Shown here one piece after another: positions 37,283 through 44,911 of a stretch of 64,000 nt of DNA. The notes below the pieces were generated by a model. That model had not been told where the DNA came from and did no database searches. It saw only the letters and a program-made list of their open reading frames with translations. The translations under genes and the position numbers were made by a program. Source of the DNA: Microbacterium luteolum (GTDB taxonomy: Bacteria; Actinomycetota; Actinomycetes; Actinomycetales; Microbacteriaceae); contig NZ_BAAAUN010000001.1 of the NCBI RefSeq assembly GCF_039533965.1, positions 2,764,950 through 2,828,949 of the forward strand. The letters are read 5' to 3'. Every line of letters starts with the position of its first letter. Positions within the stretch are counted from its first letter, which is position 1.

Positions 37283-38259
37283 CTCTCGAGACGATGCCCC
37301 TGAGCAAGGCGATGAACGCCGGCCTCCGCAAGGCCATGGAGAACGATCCGAAGGTCATCCTCATGGGGGAGGACATCGGCAAGCTCGGCGGCGTCTTCCG
37401 CGTGACCGAGCACCTGCAGCGCGACTTCGGCGAGAAGCGGGTGCTCGACACCCCGCTGGCCGAGTCGGGGATCGTGGGCACCGCGATCGGACTCGCGATG
37501 ACCGGGTTCCGCCCCGTCATCGAGATCCAGTTCGACGGGTTCGTGTTCCCGGCGTTCGACCAGATCACCACGCAGCTCGCGAAGCTCACCAACCGGCACG
37601 AGGGCAGGATCTCGCTGCCGATCGTGATCCGCATCCCCTACGGCGGGCACATCGGCGCGGTCGAGCATCACCAGGAGAGCCCGGAGGCGTACTTCACGCA
37701 CACTCCGGGTCTGCGCGTGGTCTCGCCCTCGACGCCGAACGACGCGTACTGGATGATCCAGGAGGCGATCGCGTCGAACGACCCGGTGATCTTCATGGAA
37801 CCGAAGAGCCGCTACTGGCCCAAGGGCGAGGTCGAGCTCGAGGCGTCCTCCGCTCCGCTGCACGCCTCGCGGGTCGTGCGCACCGGAACCGACGTGACCC
37901 TGGTCGGACACGGCGCCATGGTCACGACGCTCCTGCAGGCCGCGGCGCTCGCCGAAGCCGAAGGCGCCAGCTGCGAGGTCGTCGACGTGCGGTCCCTGTC
38001 GCCGGTCGACTACGAGCCGATCCTCGACTCGGTGCGCAAGACCGGACACATGGTCTACGCGCAGGAGGCGCAGGGCTTCACGAGCCTCGGCAGCGAGATC
38101 GCCGCGACCGTCATGGAGCGCGCCTTCTACGCGCTCGAAGCGCCGGTGCTGCGCGTCTCCGGGTACGACACCCCGTTCCCGCCCGCGAAGCTCGAGGGCC
38201 TGTACCTCCCGGATGCCGACCGCATCCTCGAAGCCGTCGACCGCTCCCTGGCCTACTGA
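37279..38259 (+). CDS. 2-oxoacid dehydrogenase E1 component, beta subunit
   Basis: 326 residues, ATG in an ATGA overlap. Typical transketolase-like beta subunit: [40 protein letters not shown] with the Glu that activates thiamine, and the C-terminal [17 protein letters not shown]. It forms the alpha2-beta2 E1 with the preceding protein. The [15 protein letters not shown] pattern is common to branched-chain and acetoin-type E1-beta, so the substrate stays open. Confidence 0.94.
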   Translation: MTLETMPLSKAMNAGLRKAMENDPKVILMGEDIGKLGGVFRVTEHLQRDFGEKRVLDTPLAESGIVGTAIGLAMTGFRPVIEIQFDGFVFPAFDQITTQLAKLTNRHEGRISLPIVIRIPYGGHIGAVEHHQESPEAYFTHTPGLRVVSPSTPNDAYWMIQEAIASNDPVIFMEPKSRYWPKGEVELEASSAPLHASRVVRTGTDVTLVGHGAMVTTLLQAAALAEAEGASCEVVDVRSLSPVDYEPILDSVRKTGHMVYAQEAQGFTSLGSEIAATVMERAFYALEAPVLRVSGYDTPFPPAKLEGLYLPDADRILEAVDRSLAY

Positions 38260-38281
38260 CACTGTTCCGAAAGGCATCCTC

Positions 38282-39628
38282 ATGAGCACGCAGAACTTCA
38301 ACCTCCCCGACGTCGGTGAGGGCCTGACCGAGGCCGAGATCGTGTCGTGGAAGGTGGCCCCGGGCGACACGGTCGCGATCAACGACGTGATCTGCGAGAT
38401 CGAGACGGCCAAGTCGCTCGTCGAGCTGCCGTCGCCGCACGCCGGCGTCGTGGGCGAGCTGCTCGCGGCCGAGGGGGCGACGGTCGAGGTCGGCTCGCCG
38501 ATCATCACCTTCACCACGGCGGATGCCGCTGCAGCGCCCGCGGTCGCGGTGGCCCCGGCACCCGAGGAGGGCGGCGGTTCCGTGCTGGTCGGCTACGGCA
38601 CCGGCGGAGGTGCGACCTCGCGTCGCAAGCGTCCGGCCGAGCGAGCCGTGCGCTCGTCGGTCGGCGTGATCGCGAAGCCTCCGATCCGCAAGCTCGCCCG
38701 CGACCTCGGTGTCGACCTCACCGCCGTGGCCGCCACCGGCGCCGACGGCGAGGTCACGCGCGACGACGTCGTGAAGCACGCCTCCCAGGCGAGCGTCTTC
38801 CGCAACATCGAGACGCCCGAATGGGGAGAGGTGCGCGAGGAGACGGTTCCCGCTCCGCAGAGCGCCCCGGCCGGACTCGCCCGTGGACTCGCCCCCGCTC
38901 CGGCTCCCGCCGGCGCGAGCGATGACGGACGCACGGAGTCGATCCCGGTCAAGGGCGTCCGCAAGGCCACGTCATCGGCGATGGTGCAGAGCGCGTACTC
39001 GGCGCCGCACGTGACGGTGTGGAAGGAGATCGACGCGAGCCGCACGATGGAGCTCGTCAAGCGCCTGAAGGCGTCTCCGGACTACGCCGACATCCGCGTC
39101 TCGCCGCTGCTCATCATGGCGCGCGCCGTGATCTGGGCGGCCCGCCGCACCCCGATGGTCAACGCGGCGTGGATCGAGACGGATGCCGGAGCCGAGATCT
39201 CGGTGCGCCACTACGTGAACCTCGGCATCGCAGCGGCGACCCCGCGCGGCCTGCTCGTGCCGAACATCAAGGATGCGCAGGACCTGGGCATGAAGGACCT
39301 CGCCCGGGCGCTCAACCGCCTGACGCTCACGGCTCGCGAGGGCAAGACCTCGCCGGCCGACCAGCAGGGCGGCACGATCACGATCACCAACATCGGCGTG
39401 TTCGGGATGGATGCCGGCACCCCGATCATCAACCCCGGCGAGGCCGGAATCGTCGCCATGGGCACGATCAGCCAGAAGCCCTGGGTCGTCGACGGCGAGG
39501 TGCGTCCCCGCTGGGTGACGACGGTCGCGGGTTCCTTCGACCACCGCGTGATCGACGGCGACGGTATGAGCCGGTTCATCGCCGACGTGGCGTCCGTGTT
39601 GGAGGAGCCGGCACTGCTCGTCGACTGA
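38282..39628 (+). CDS. Dihydrolipoamide acyltransferase (E2)
   Basis: 448 residues from the ATG at 38282 (GAAAGG upstream). One lipoyl domain at 1-80 with Lys44 in [10 protein letters not shown], an E1/E3-binding domain at about 135-175 ([20 protein letters not shown]), and a catalytic domain whose final [10 protein letters not shown] holds His421. Pro/Ala linkers join them. It takes the acyl group from E1 to CoA. The E3 subunit (lipoamide dehydrogenase) is not encoded nearby and must come from elsewhere. Confidence 0.95.
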   Translation: MSTQNFNLPDVGEGLTEAEIVSWKVAPGDTVAINDVICEIETAKSLVELPSPHAGVVGELLAAEGATVEVGSPIITFTTADAAAAPAVAVAPAPEEGGGSVLVGYGTGGGATSRRKRPAERAVRSSVGVIAKPPIRKLARDLGVDLTAVAATGADGEVTRDDVVKHASQASVFRNIETPEWGEVREETVPAPQSAPAGLARGLAPAPAPAGASDDGRTESIPVKGVRKATSSAMVQSAYSAPHVTVWKEIDASRTMELVKRLKASPDYADIRVSPLLIMARAVIWAARRTPMVNAAWIETDAGAEISVRHYVNLGIAAATPRGLLVPNIKDAQDLGMKDLARALNRLTLTAREGKTSPADQQGGTITITNIGVFGMDAGTPIINPGEAGIVAMGTISQKPWVVDGEVRPRWVTTVAGSFDHRVIDGDGMSRFIADVASVLEEPALLVD

Positions 39629-39667
39629 CACCGGAATCCCGCGCTCCTCGATGCGAAGGGCTCGCGA

Positions 39668-40192
39668 CTACCCGTTGACGAGACGCGATGCCACGCGATC
39701 CCTCTGCCGGATGGCCGCGAGGTACTCCTTCCGCGCTTCCAGGATCGCGCTGCGGTCGTACGGCGCGGGACACGGGACTTCAGAGTCATGCCGGAGTCGG
39801 CGTGAATTCCATGCTTCTGTCATCGCGGGACCTGCGGTGCTCTTGGCCATTGCGACGAGGTTGTCGTACGCCTCCGCGATGTGAGTGTTCGCCGAGATCG
39901 TCAGGAGCGCTGCGCTCAACGCGAGCCTGGACTGAATCTCGCTTATCTGCGTACTCACCGTGGCCCGAGCATCCTTTCCCTGCCGTCGGCGAACAAGGAA
40001 CGGCGCTTCCGCGTAGTCTTCCACGGCGCGCAGGGCCTCGCTGTACATGACTGCCCGCTTGTCCGCGCGAGACTGCCGTTGCTGCCACATGTAGCCGCCG
40101 ACCGCGATACCTGCGGCGAGGACCGCAGCGACGATGGTGGCACCGGCTTCGGACAACCAGAAACAGGCGCTGAAGATGTTCGCCCACTCCAT
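39668..40192 (-). CDS. One-TM protein of the CBASS operon, candidate effector
   Basis: 174 residues; its ATG overlaps the E2-like stop by one base (TGATG). One membrane helix at about 15-36 (ATIVAAVLAAGIAVGGYMW) is followed by a basic stretch and a 130-residue helical cytoplasmic domain (RAVMYSEALRAVEDYAEAPF, ISEIQSRLALSAALLTISAN). CBASS operons pair the nucleotide cyclase with an effector that kills or stalls the infected cell, often by damaging the membrane. This is the only candidate effector here. I do not recognise its domain among the usual Cap effectors, and a single helix is unusual. Confidence 0.65.
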   Translation of the reverse strand: MEWANIFSACFWLSEAGATIVAAVLAAGIAVGGYMWQQRQSRADKRAVMYSEALRAVEDYAEAPFLVRRRQGKDARATVSTQISEIQSRLALSAALLTISANTHIAEAYDNLVAMAKSTAGPAMTEAWNSRRLRHDSEVPCPAPYDRSAILEARKEYLAAIRQRDRVASRLVNG

Positions 40193-40698
40193 CAGGCAGC
40201 TTCCTCCAACCCGTGCGGTGCCTCATCGAAGGGCCAGTGGTAGTTGCTGTTCCGCCAGTAGTCCTCAGCAAAAAGGTGCCGCGCAGCGAGGTTCAGCAGT
40301 TCGTTGAGGCCCTTGTCCGGCGTCCACCTCCGCTCGACAGGGTCGTGCGGGTGGAACAGGCACAGGCTGTCATCCGGCATGCGGTGCGGCGACGCTGCCC
40401 CCAGGTCAGCGAACACCCGAGGATAGTTGGATGGCGCCAGATCGTAGGTCAAGTAGGTCGGGTAGCGATGGAACTCCACACGCACACGGACCGGCGCCGG
40501 GCGTGCTGTAACCGGGACATCCGCGACGTAGATGAGCAGGCTCGGTCGCTCTATGCGGCGAAGGCGCGAACTGTACTGCTGGCGCGCCTCCCGTTCGAGC
40601 GGGTAGAGCCATCCAGCCTCACTGCCCCACCACGGCTCAAACCGACGGACACCCAGAGGTTCGGACAGCGCCACCTGAGGCAGCCCCGGACAACTCAC
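40192..40698 (-). CDS. E2-like conjugation protein of type II-short CBASS
   Basis: 168 residues from the GTG at 40698, inside a GTGA overlap with the cyclase; the longer frame runs into the cyclase gene. The fold resembles ubiquitin-conjugating enzymes: strands YLTYDLAPSNYPRVF, a conserved HRMPDDSLCLFHP with the likely catalytic Cys113, and the family ending RWTPDKGLNELLNLAARHLF. Bacterial E2-like proteins act on the C-terminus of the CD-NTase and prime it. No E1 or deubiquitinase gene is present, which defines the short type II layout. Confidence 0.82.
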   Translation of the reverse strand: MSCPGLPQVALSEPLGVRRFEPWWGSEAGWLYPLEREARQQYSSRLRRIERPSLLIYVADVPVTARPAPVRVRVEFHRYPTYLTYDLAPSNYPRVFADLGAASPHRMPDDSLCLFHPHDPVERRWTPDKGLNELLNLAARHLFAEDYWRNSNYHWPFDEAPHGLEEAA

Positions 40699-41732
40699 CG
40701 GACACCCCACGAGCGCACGGGTGTCGCTGCCGGGGTCGGTGTGGACGTGATCAACGCCGGTGCTCCGAACGTCGAGGAGGGCTTCGCGTGGAAGCGCACC
40801 CCCTCGCGGAGCAGGTTCGCGTGCGCCGGTGCGGGCAGCATGTTCGGATCGTTGAACATGTCGGCAAGCTCCTTGCACGCCAGAACCGGGAAGCCAGCCT
40901 GGTCGAGTTCGACGGCCTTCTCGAGACGGGCCGAGGCGTCACGGAGCCGTCCCAGGACCTCGGTCCGCGTGGCTTTGAGTTTGATGGGCTTGTCGCTGAC
41001 GCCAGCAGGATCCTGCGTCTCACCCTGCTTCAACGATTCGATGGCGTAGTCGAACCAGGTGCGCATCGCGGTGATCAGCGAGCCGCTGGCGATACCGGCG
41101 CTGAGCGCGAGCGCCTTGATGTTCCAGGTGCACAGGGTGTCGCCGTTCATCCGATTCCAGTGCTTGAGGAGGCGGATCGTGCGCGCAAAGATGGCCTCGG
41201 TGCGCTTGTTTGCCTCTGCGATCATGCGAGTGTGCGCCTCGGGGTCGGAGCGATCCCAGCCGGTGAAGCGCGGGATGTAGAGCCCCTCGCCTGACGCGTT
41301 GTCGATGGCGACGATGACGTCCGCGGTGAAGTCGGGGAGACCTGGGCGAATCGGGTCCCGGAACCGGATGAGGATCGAACGCTTGCGGCCGCGGAACTCG
41401 ATGCGCAGATCTTCGTACGTGTCAGCGAGCTCGCGGCGGATTGCAGCGGCGGCGCGCTCCTGCAGCTGGGTCGGACCCTTCTTGCCGGGTCCGTACTCCC
41501 GGCGCGGGTCGGCGATGACGATGCCGAGGTCGACGTCGGTCAGCGGCGTAAGTGCATCGCCGTGCGCAACGCTACCGTTGTAGTAGACGCGAGAACCAGA
41601 GAACTCTTTGCGAAGAGCGTTGGCGATGGCGGTGCGACGCTTCCGCGCCTCCGCGAGCTCCTCCTCGGTCACCTGGATCTTGGTGCGGGCGGTGTTTACC
41701 ACCTGCTCGATGGTGGGGTACGGCTGGACCAC
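40695..41732 (-). CDS. CD-NTase (cyclic-oligonucleotide synthase) of CBASS
   Basis: 345 residues from the GTG at 41732, which has AAGGAGG six bases upstream. The nucleotidyltransferase core is clear: GS motif Gly53-Ser54 (YNGSVAHGDA), metal ligands Asp66 and Asp68 (LTPLTDVDLGIVI) and the third acidic residue Asp138 in FTADVIVAID. A helical OAS1-C-like region follows (RTIRLLKHWNRMNGD). On phage infection such enzymes make a cyclic nucleotide that triggers the effector. The C-terminus, which E2 proteins modify in related systems, is a flexible Thr/Pro/Ala tail ending SWGVR. Message leader is strongly structured. Confidence 0.85.
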   Translation of the reverse strand: MVQPYPTIEQVVNTARTKIQVTEEELAEARKRRTAIANALRKEFSGSRVYYNGSVAHGDALTPLTDVDLGIVIADPRREYGPGKKGPTQLQERAAAAIRRELADTYEDLRIEFRGRKRSILIRFRDPIRPGLPDFTADVIVAIDNASGEGLYIPRFTGWDRSDPEAHTRMIAEANKRTEAIFARTIRLLKHWNRMNGDTLCTWNIKALALSAGIASGSLITAMRTWFDYAIESLKQGETQDPAGVSDKPIKLKATRTEVLGRLRDASARLEKAVELDQAGFPVLACKELADMFNDPNMLPAPAHANLLREGVRFHAKPSSTFGAPALITSTPTPAATPVRSWGVR

Positions 41733-41754
41733 GATAGGCCTCCTTCTGTGTCGT

Positions 41755-41919
41755 TGCCCCGGAGGATCCGGGTGCACGGAAGGCAGGCTTGACCAACCCA
41801 CGGGAGTGGGCTTGATCACGCAACGAATTGCGCTTAGGGTCGAACTGTCCGACCAAAGACATCCGACCCCGACCTGCCTGAGCCCCGGCTCTGGCGAGTC
41901 GGGGTCTTCCTATTCCTTT
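41755..41919 (-). ncRNA. Structured leader RNA upstream of the CBASS cyclase
   Basis: Four consecutive stem-loops on the minus strand. H1: GACCCCGAC/GTCGGGGTC (41906-41898 with 41873-41865), with inner paired arms. H2: CGCAA-TTCG-TTGCG (41832-41819), a UUCG tetraloop. H3: a 12-pair stem with one bulged G (41818-41806 with 41801-41790), loop UCCC. H4: nine pairs with one bulged A around CCCGGA-TCC-TCCGGG (41776-41755). The AAGGAGG ribosome site follows 10 bases later. The layout suggests a regulatory leader or processed RNA; no known class recognised. Confidence 0.6.
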
Positions 41920-41931
41920 CACTTACAAGTG
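41911..41931. promoter_or_regulatory. Palindrome CACTTACAAGTG before the CBASS leader
   Basis: CACTT-AC-AAGTG at 41920-41931. Read toward the cyclase (minus strand) it is followed by GTGAAAGGAATA (41922-41911). The same arrangement, TTCACCTACAGGTGAA followed by AGAATA, occurs at 43325-43346. A shared regulator is inferred. Confidence 0.55.
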
Positions 41932-41935
41932 TACC

Positions 41936-42216
41936 CCCTACCTCCGACATCGGGAGAGGTGGGATTCCCCCAGATGGCTTACAGCGGCCCAGAAGGCAAG
42001 CGCTCGACAACTTTGATCCACCTTCTCCGGCTTCACTCGCCAGACGTTCGTAGGCGGCTTCTGAGGGGTGAATATGAAGCAGGGACACGCCCTAGGAACT
42101 ACACCGCTGTTATTCGGTGTTCATTGAATCGTCCGTCAAGTCGGTGTGAGCGCTCGGGGGTGACGCGCATCCTAGGCGTATCGCCTCCTGCAACCTGTTG
42201 TCCGGGACGGGTGAGT
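41936..42216. other. Non-coding stretch between the PIN gene and the CBASS leader
   Basis: About 280 bases with no supported gene and lower GC3-like bias than the core genome. One small hairpin, ACACCG-N8-CGGTGT (42101-42120), lies about 100 bases after the PIN stop and could end that message. Nothing else is clear. Confidence 0.35.
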
Positions 42217-42804
42217 TCAGGACCTCGCGGCGCCGAGTAGCAGCGCGTCGGCGATCCCCTGCGTGGACTCGCCCTTGAACATGCTCTGCATGTGCTTGAG
42301 AACGCACTTCGCAAACTCCGGACATCCAGCATCTTCGAGAGCGAGGTCGGGGCGCTTCGAGCCCTCGATACCGCGGAAGAGATCGAACTGTTCCAGAATG
42401 ACGTCGTCCACCGCCCTGGCCGCGTTGGCCGCAACGAGCATGAAGAACGAGTCGGCAGTGTGTACTTCATAGGCGAGATTGTCTGTGTCTACCTCGGCGT
42501 ACCGACCATCCTCAACGATCACGTAGATGGCGTTGCTCGCGAGGGCTGCGGCATGAATGCCGGAATCGCGCTCGTCAGCGCCAGGCAAGTCAGGACCGGC
42601 GGGGTAGTCCGCCACGATGTCGTCCATGCTCACCCTGAGTAGCTCCCGCAGATCCACCGCGAGTCGCTCCTCGGCAAACACGTTCTCGGACGAGAACAGC
42701 ACGAACAGCCCGCCGTTGGTGTGTGCGCGCAACAGAAACAGCCACTCGCGCAGCGTCTTGGAAAGTAAGACGTTCGCATCGACGAAGGCCACGGGGGTGC
42801 GCAC
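42217..42804 (-). CDS. PIN-domain ribonuclease-like toxin
   Basis: 195 residues from the GTG at 42804. The PIN start VAFVDANVLLSKTLREWLFL supplies Asp9-type metal ligands, and DERDSGIHAAALASNAIYVI is the central acidic/His motif common in PIN toxins that cut RNA. The C-terminal half is helical. It lies 27 bases after an HTH protein that would be its antitoxin. Located in the same island and strand as the CBASS operon, about 480 bases upstream of the cyclase. Confidence 0.75.
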   Translation of the reverse strand: MRTPVAFVDANVLLSKTLREWLFLLRAHTNGGLFVLFSSENVFAEERLAVDLRELLRVSMDDIVADYPAGPDLPGADERDSGIHAAALASNAIYVIVEDGRYAEVDTDNLAYEVHTADSFFMLVAANAARAVDDVILEQFDLFRGIEGSKRPDLALEDAGCPEFAKCVLKHMQSMFKGESTQGIADALLLGAARS

Positions 42805-42831
42805 ACGCTCAGACTACCGCGCGCTCTCTGA

Positions 42832-43272
42832 CTACACCCGGTCGTCGCCCAGCTTGATGAGAGTCTCGATTGCTTCCTGGCGAGCTTGTTCCCGATGCGC
42901 CCGAACGGCAGCCACTTCTCGTAGATGAAGCCGGTGATGAGAGCCAGCCATAACCGGCGTCAGCACCCCATCGCGGATCAACTTCATGACTGTGGGACGC
43001 GACACGCCAAGCAGCTCCGCCGCCGCGGATGTCGTCAGCAAGTCGGGCATCGTTTGGACGCTCATCGCGCCGCCGAGCGCGACCCGGTTGAGTACGTTGG
43101 AGAGCAACTCCACCACTCGGGGAGGCAGCGGTACTACGACTCCGGTTTCGGTGGTGAAAGTGAGCTGCGCGATCTTGTCGTCGCCCGCGGCCTTGACTGC
43201 TTCATTCGCAAGCGCCTGGGTCTCTTCGTCGACAAGTACCGTCCCGCGCGTGAGTAGCGTCGAGGATGCCAT
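42832..43272 (-). CDS. Excisionase-type HTH protein, likely antitoxin/regulator of the PIN gene
   Basis: 146 residues, ATG 43272 with GAAGGA upstream. Residues 80-135 contain an excisionase/MerR-like winged helix (LLTTSAAAELLGVSRPTVMK, LIRDGVLTPVMAGSHHRLHL). The N-terminal half has a PLPPRVVELLSNVLNRVA segment. Such HTH proteins precede PIN toxins in a known toxin-antitoxin arrangement, with the HTH protein as antitoxin and repressor. It could bind the palindrome at 43325-43340, 52 bases upstream. Confidence 0.75.
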   Translation of the reverse strand: MASSTLLTRGTVLVDEETQALANEAVKAAGDDKIAQLTFTTETGVVVPLPPRVVELLSNVLNRVALGGAMSVQTMPDLLTTSAAAELLGVSRPTVMKLIRDGVLTPVMAGSHHRLHLREVAAVRAHREQARQEAIETLIKLGDDRV

Positions 43273-43324
43273 CAGTTCCTTCTTTCAGGTATGCGAAAAC
43301 TGCGGCTAGCTGGGGACTAGGAGC

Positions 43325-43346
43325 TTCACCTACAGGTGAAAGAATA
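43325..43346. promoter_or_regulatory. Palindrome TTCACC-TACA-GGTGAA upstream of the HTH-PIN genes
   Basis: Perfect 6-4-6 inverted repeat at 43325-43340. On the plus strand it runs into GTGAAAGAATA, almost the flank found next to the CBASS palindrome (GTGAAAGGAATA). It sits between the divergent HTH gene and the rightward 84-residue gene and could control both. Confidence 0.55.
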
Positions 43347-43633
43347 GACCAGCAGAGTCGTTTCTGGAAATGCCAACGCAGAATCGGAGCTGATTGCTTG
43401 TGCAAGCCTCGGGCCGAGGGCGTCGCGCACCTGCGACTCGAAGATGGGCCTCAGGGCGGTCCATCGGCAGATCAGGCCAAGTGGATGCCGGCTATGACGT
43501 GAACGTCTACGAAGTCGGACAACTCTATGTTCCGGGGTGAAGGCACGTCTCCGACTCCATCTCGTGGCGTTCGAATCGCGACGCGGCCGATAGTAGTAGG
43601 TGACGTCCGCACGGGCGAGAGACGAGAACAATC
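43347..43633. other. Hairpin-rich non-coding region in the island
   Basis: No supported gene. Three adjacent small hairpins on either strand: GCTTG-TG-CAAGC (43396-43407), CCTCG-N3-CGAGG (43407-43419) and GTCGC-N6-GCGAC (43422-43437). They could be part of a leader for the gene at 43634. A minus-strand frame here has atypical composition and is not convincing. Confidence 0.35.
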
Positions 43634-43888
43634 ATGAACCTGCATGCAGTGCTTAAGAGGAACGCCAGCGCGATGGGCGCCAATCGAAACGGCTGGACGC
43701 TCACCGTCTTCGACGGCGAGCGGGAGGTCCGGTCCAACCTCACCTACGACCGAGCCCTTCCCCGGGAAATCTCGTTCACTGATCAGATTCGGGGGCGTCT
43801 GATCGATCTGGGGTATATCGCAGACGACTTTGAACTTGTTCCCGACGGGGACGCGTACCGGATCGACAACGTCCGTCCACTGCCCTGA
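43634..43888 (+). CDS. Small protein of unknown function in the defence island
   Basis: 84 residues, ATG 43634 with GAGAAC-type weak ribosome site. Reads as a compact alpha/beta domain: WTLTVFDGEREVRSNLTYDR and LIDLGYIADDFELVPDGDAY. GC3 is moderately high in this frame, better than the overlapping minus-strand frame. No family recognised. Confidence 0.5.
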   Translation: MNLHAVLKRNASAMGANRNGWTLTVFDGEREVRSNLTYDRALPREISFTDQIRGRLIDLGYIADDFELVPDGDAYRIDNVRPLP

Positions 43889-43891
43889 CAA

Positions 43892-44321
43892 TCAAAGAGT
43901 CGGCGCTCTGGAATCTACTGGTGCATCTGCCTGAGTTTTCGGCATGCCGCCGCGAGTGTTGTCAAGGCAATGCACGCGATTTGATCTGCGACGTCAAGTC
44001 CGCAGCCTCTTCGACTGAGCGCGGTGGCGCCGTACGCATCGCCAGCCCGGCTCCGATCGGCGAAGCCCGCCCGAATCGCTCGTCGCTGGCGACGGGAGTG
44101 TTCGACTCACTTGAAGTGGGTCGCAACTGATACTTCGCAGCGCCATCGCGCTCCCGAACCGGAGGGCCACATGCGCTCTGGAGGAGGGAATCCTGCGGAT
44201 CCTCCCCCCCCATCAGATCGCCTTCGCTCCGTGCGCGGCCAGATAGCAGACTCAGAGACGAAGTGTGCGCGAAATGGCAACCCTTCTTGTTGGCTGTTTG
44301 GCGACAGTTAGCGCCAGAGAC
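43892..44321. other. Non-coding stretch, no feature seen
   Basis: About 430 bases between the 84-residue gene and the lipoprotein gene. Frames are short and lack the codon bias of neighbours. It may hold decayed sequence from the island's right end. No repeats or RNA gene recognised. Confidence 0.35.
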
Positions 44322-44735
44322 TCAGCCGACGCCGTGCGTAAGAGGCGTGACGGTTACCTCGGCATCTGCGGCAGTGCAGGCGCGAGAGACGGCGTCGATT
44401 GCGTCGTTGTAGACCTCACGGTTGTCTCCGAACACCACCATGTGAGGGGGGTCGGGGATGGCCTCCTCGACTGCCATCATCCGCGTCTTCACGTCGCCGT
44501 CGGCGGAGAGGGCGATCGTGTCGAACTCGGCGTTCAGGTCCGCGAGCGGTTCCAGGAGAACGTCATTCTCTGCGACTCGATTGTCCAGGTCCAGGGTGAG
44601 GGCGGCGAAGTCTTTGCATGCTGCAACGTTGGGCAACTTCTCCGCAGCGGCATCGGATCCTGATGTGCCGCTGCACCCGACGAGGATGGTTGCCAATGCG
44701 CCAACGAGGAGGATTCCAGTGGCGATATGCTTCAT
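44322..44735 (-). CDS. Small lipoprotein of unknown function
   Basis: 137 residues. MKHIATGILLVGALATILVG followed by Cys is a clear lipoprotein signal. The mature part is helical and acidic (LTLDLDNRVAENDVLLEPLA, VYNDAIDAVSRACTAADAEV), with two further cysteines that may pair. No family recognised. GC3 is lower than in core genes, so it may belong to the accessory island. Alone, followed by a non-coding stretch. Confidence 0.75.
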   Translation of the reverse strand: MKHIATGILLVGALATILVGCSGTSGSDAAAEKLPNVAACKDFAALTLDLDNRVAENDVLLEPLADLNAEFDTIALSADGDVKTRMMAVEEAIPDPPHMVVFGDNREVYNDAIDAVSRACTAADAEVTVTPLTHGVG

Positions 44736-44911
44736 GCCGCCCAGCGTAGTGGTCAGCAGCGCCTCAGGAGTCGTAGGATTCCGCGGATTTCGCGGTCCTG
44801 TGCGCGCTGGCGTATTTGAAGCTCGAGAGTTTGCAGGGACCGGCTGCGGCAGGTCCGGATCACGTCAGTCGACGACCCATGATTGATCCGTCGAGTCAGC
44901 CGCGCCAGCCT

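Noticed and set aside
40192..40878. Longer 228-residue version of the E2-like protein
   Set aside because: The extra N-terminus overlaps the CD-NTase gene in another frame and is Arg/Gly-rich shadow sequence; the GTG in the GTGA junction at 40698 fits better.
40695..41819. CD-NTase beginning at 41819
   Set aside because: The added 29 codons fall in the paired stems of the leader, and the GTG at 41732 has a perfect ribosome site at the right distance.
41865..41906. H1 of the CBASS leader as a plain terminator
   Set aside because: No gene ends just before it on either strand, there is no T-run on the minus strand, and it is followed by three more stems and a ribosome site.
43326..43631. Minus-strand ORF of 101 residues upstream of the HTH gene
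   Set aside because: Low coding bias and it covers the palindrome and hairpins.
43472..43891. 139-residue minus-strand ORF in the island
   Set aside because: It overlaps the 84-residue plus-strand gene and has atypical codon use and no recognisable domain.
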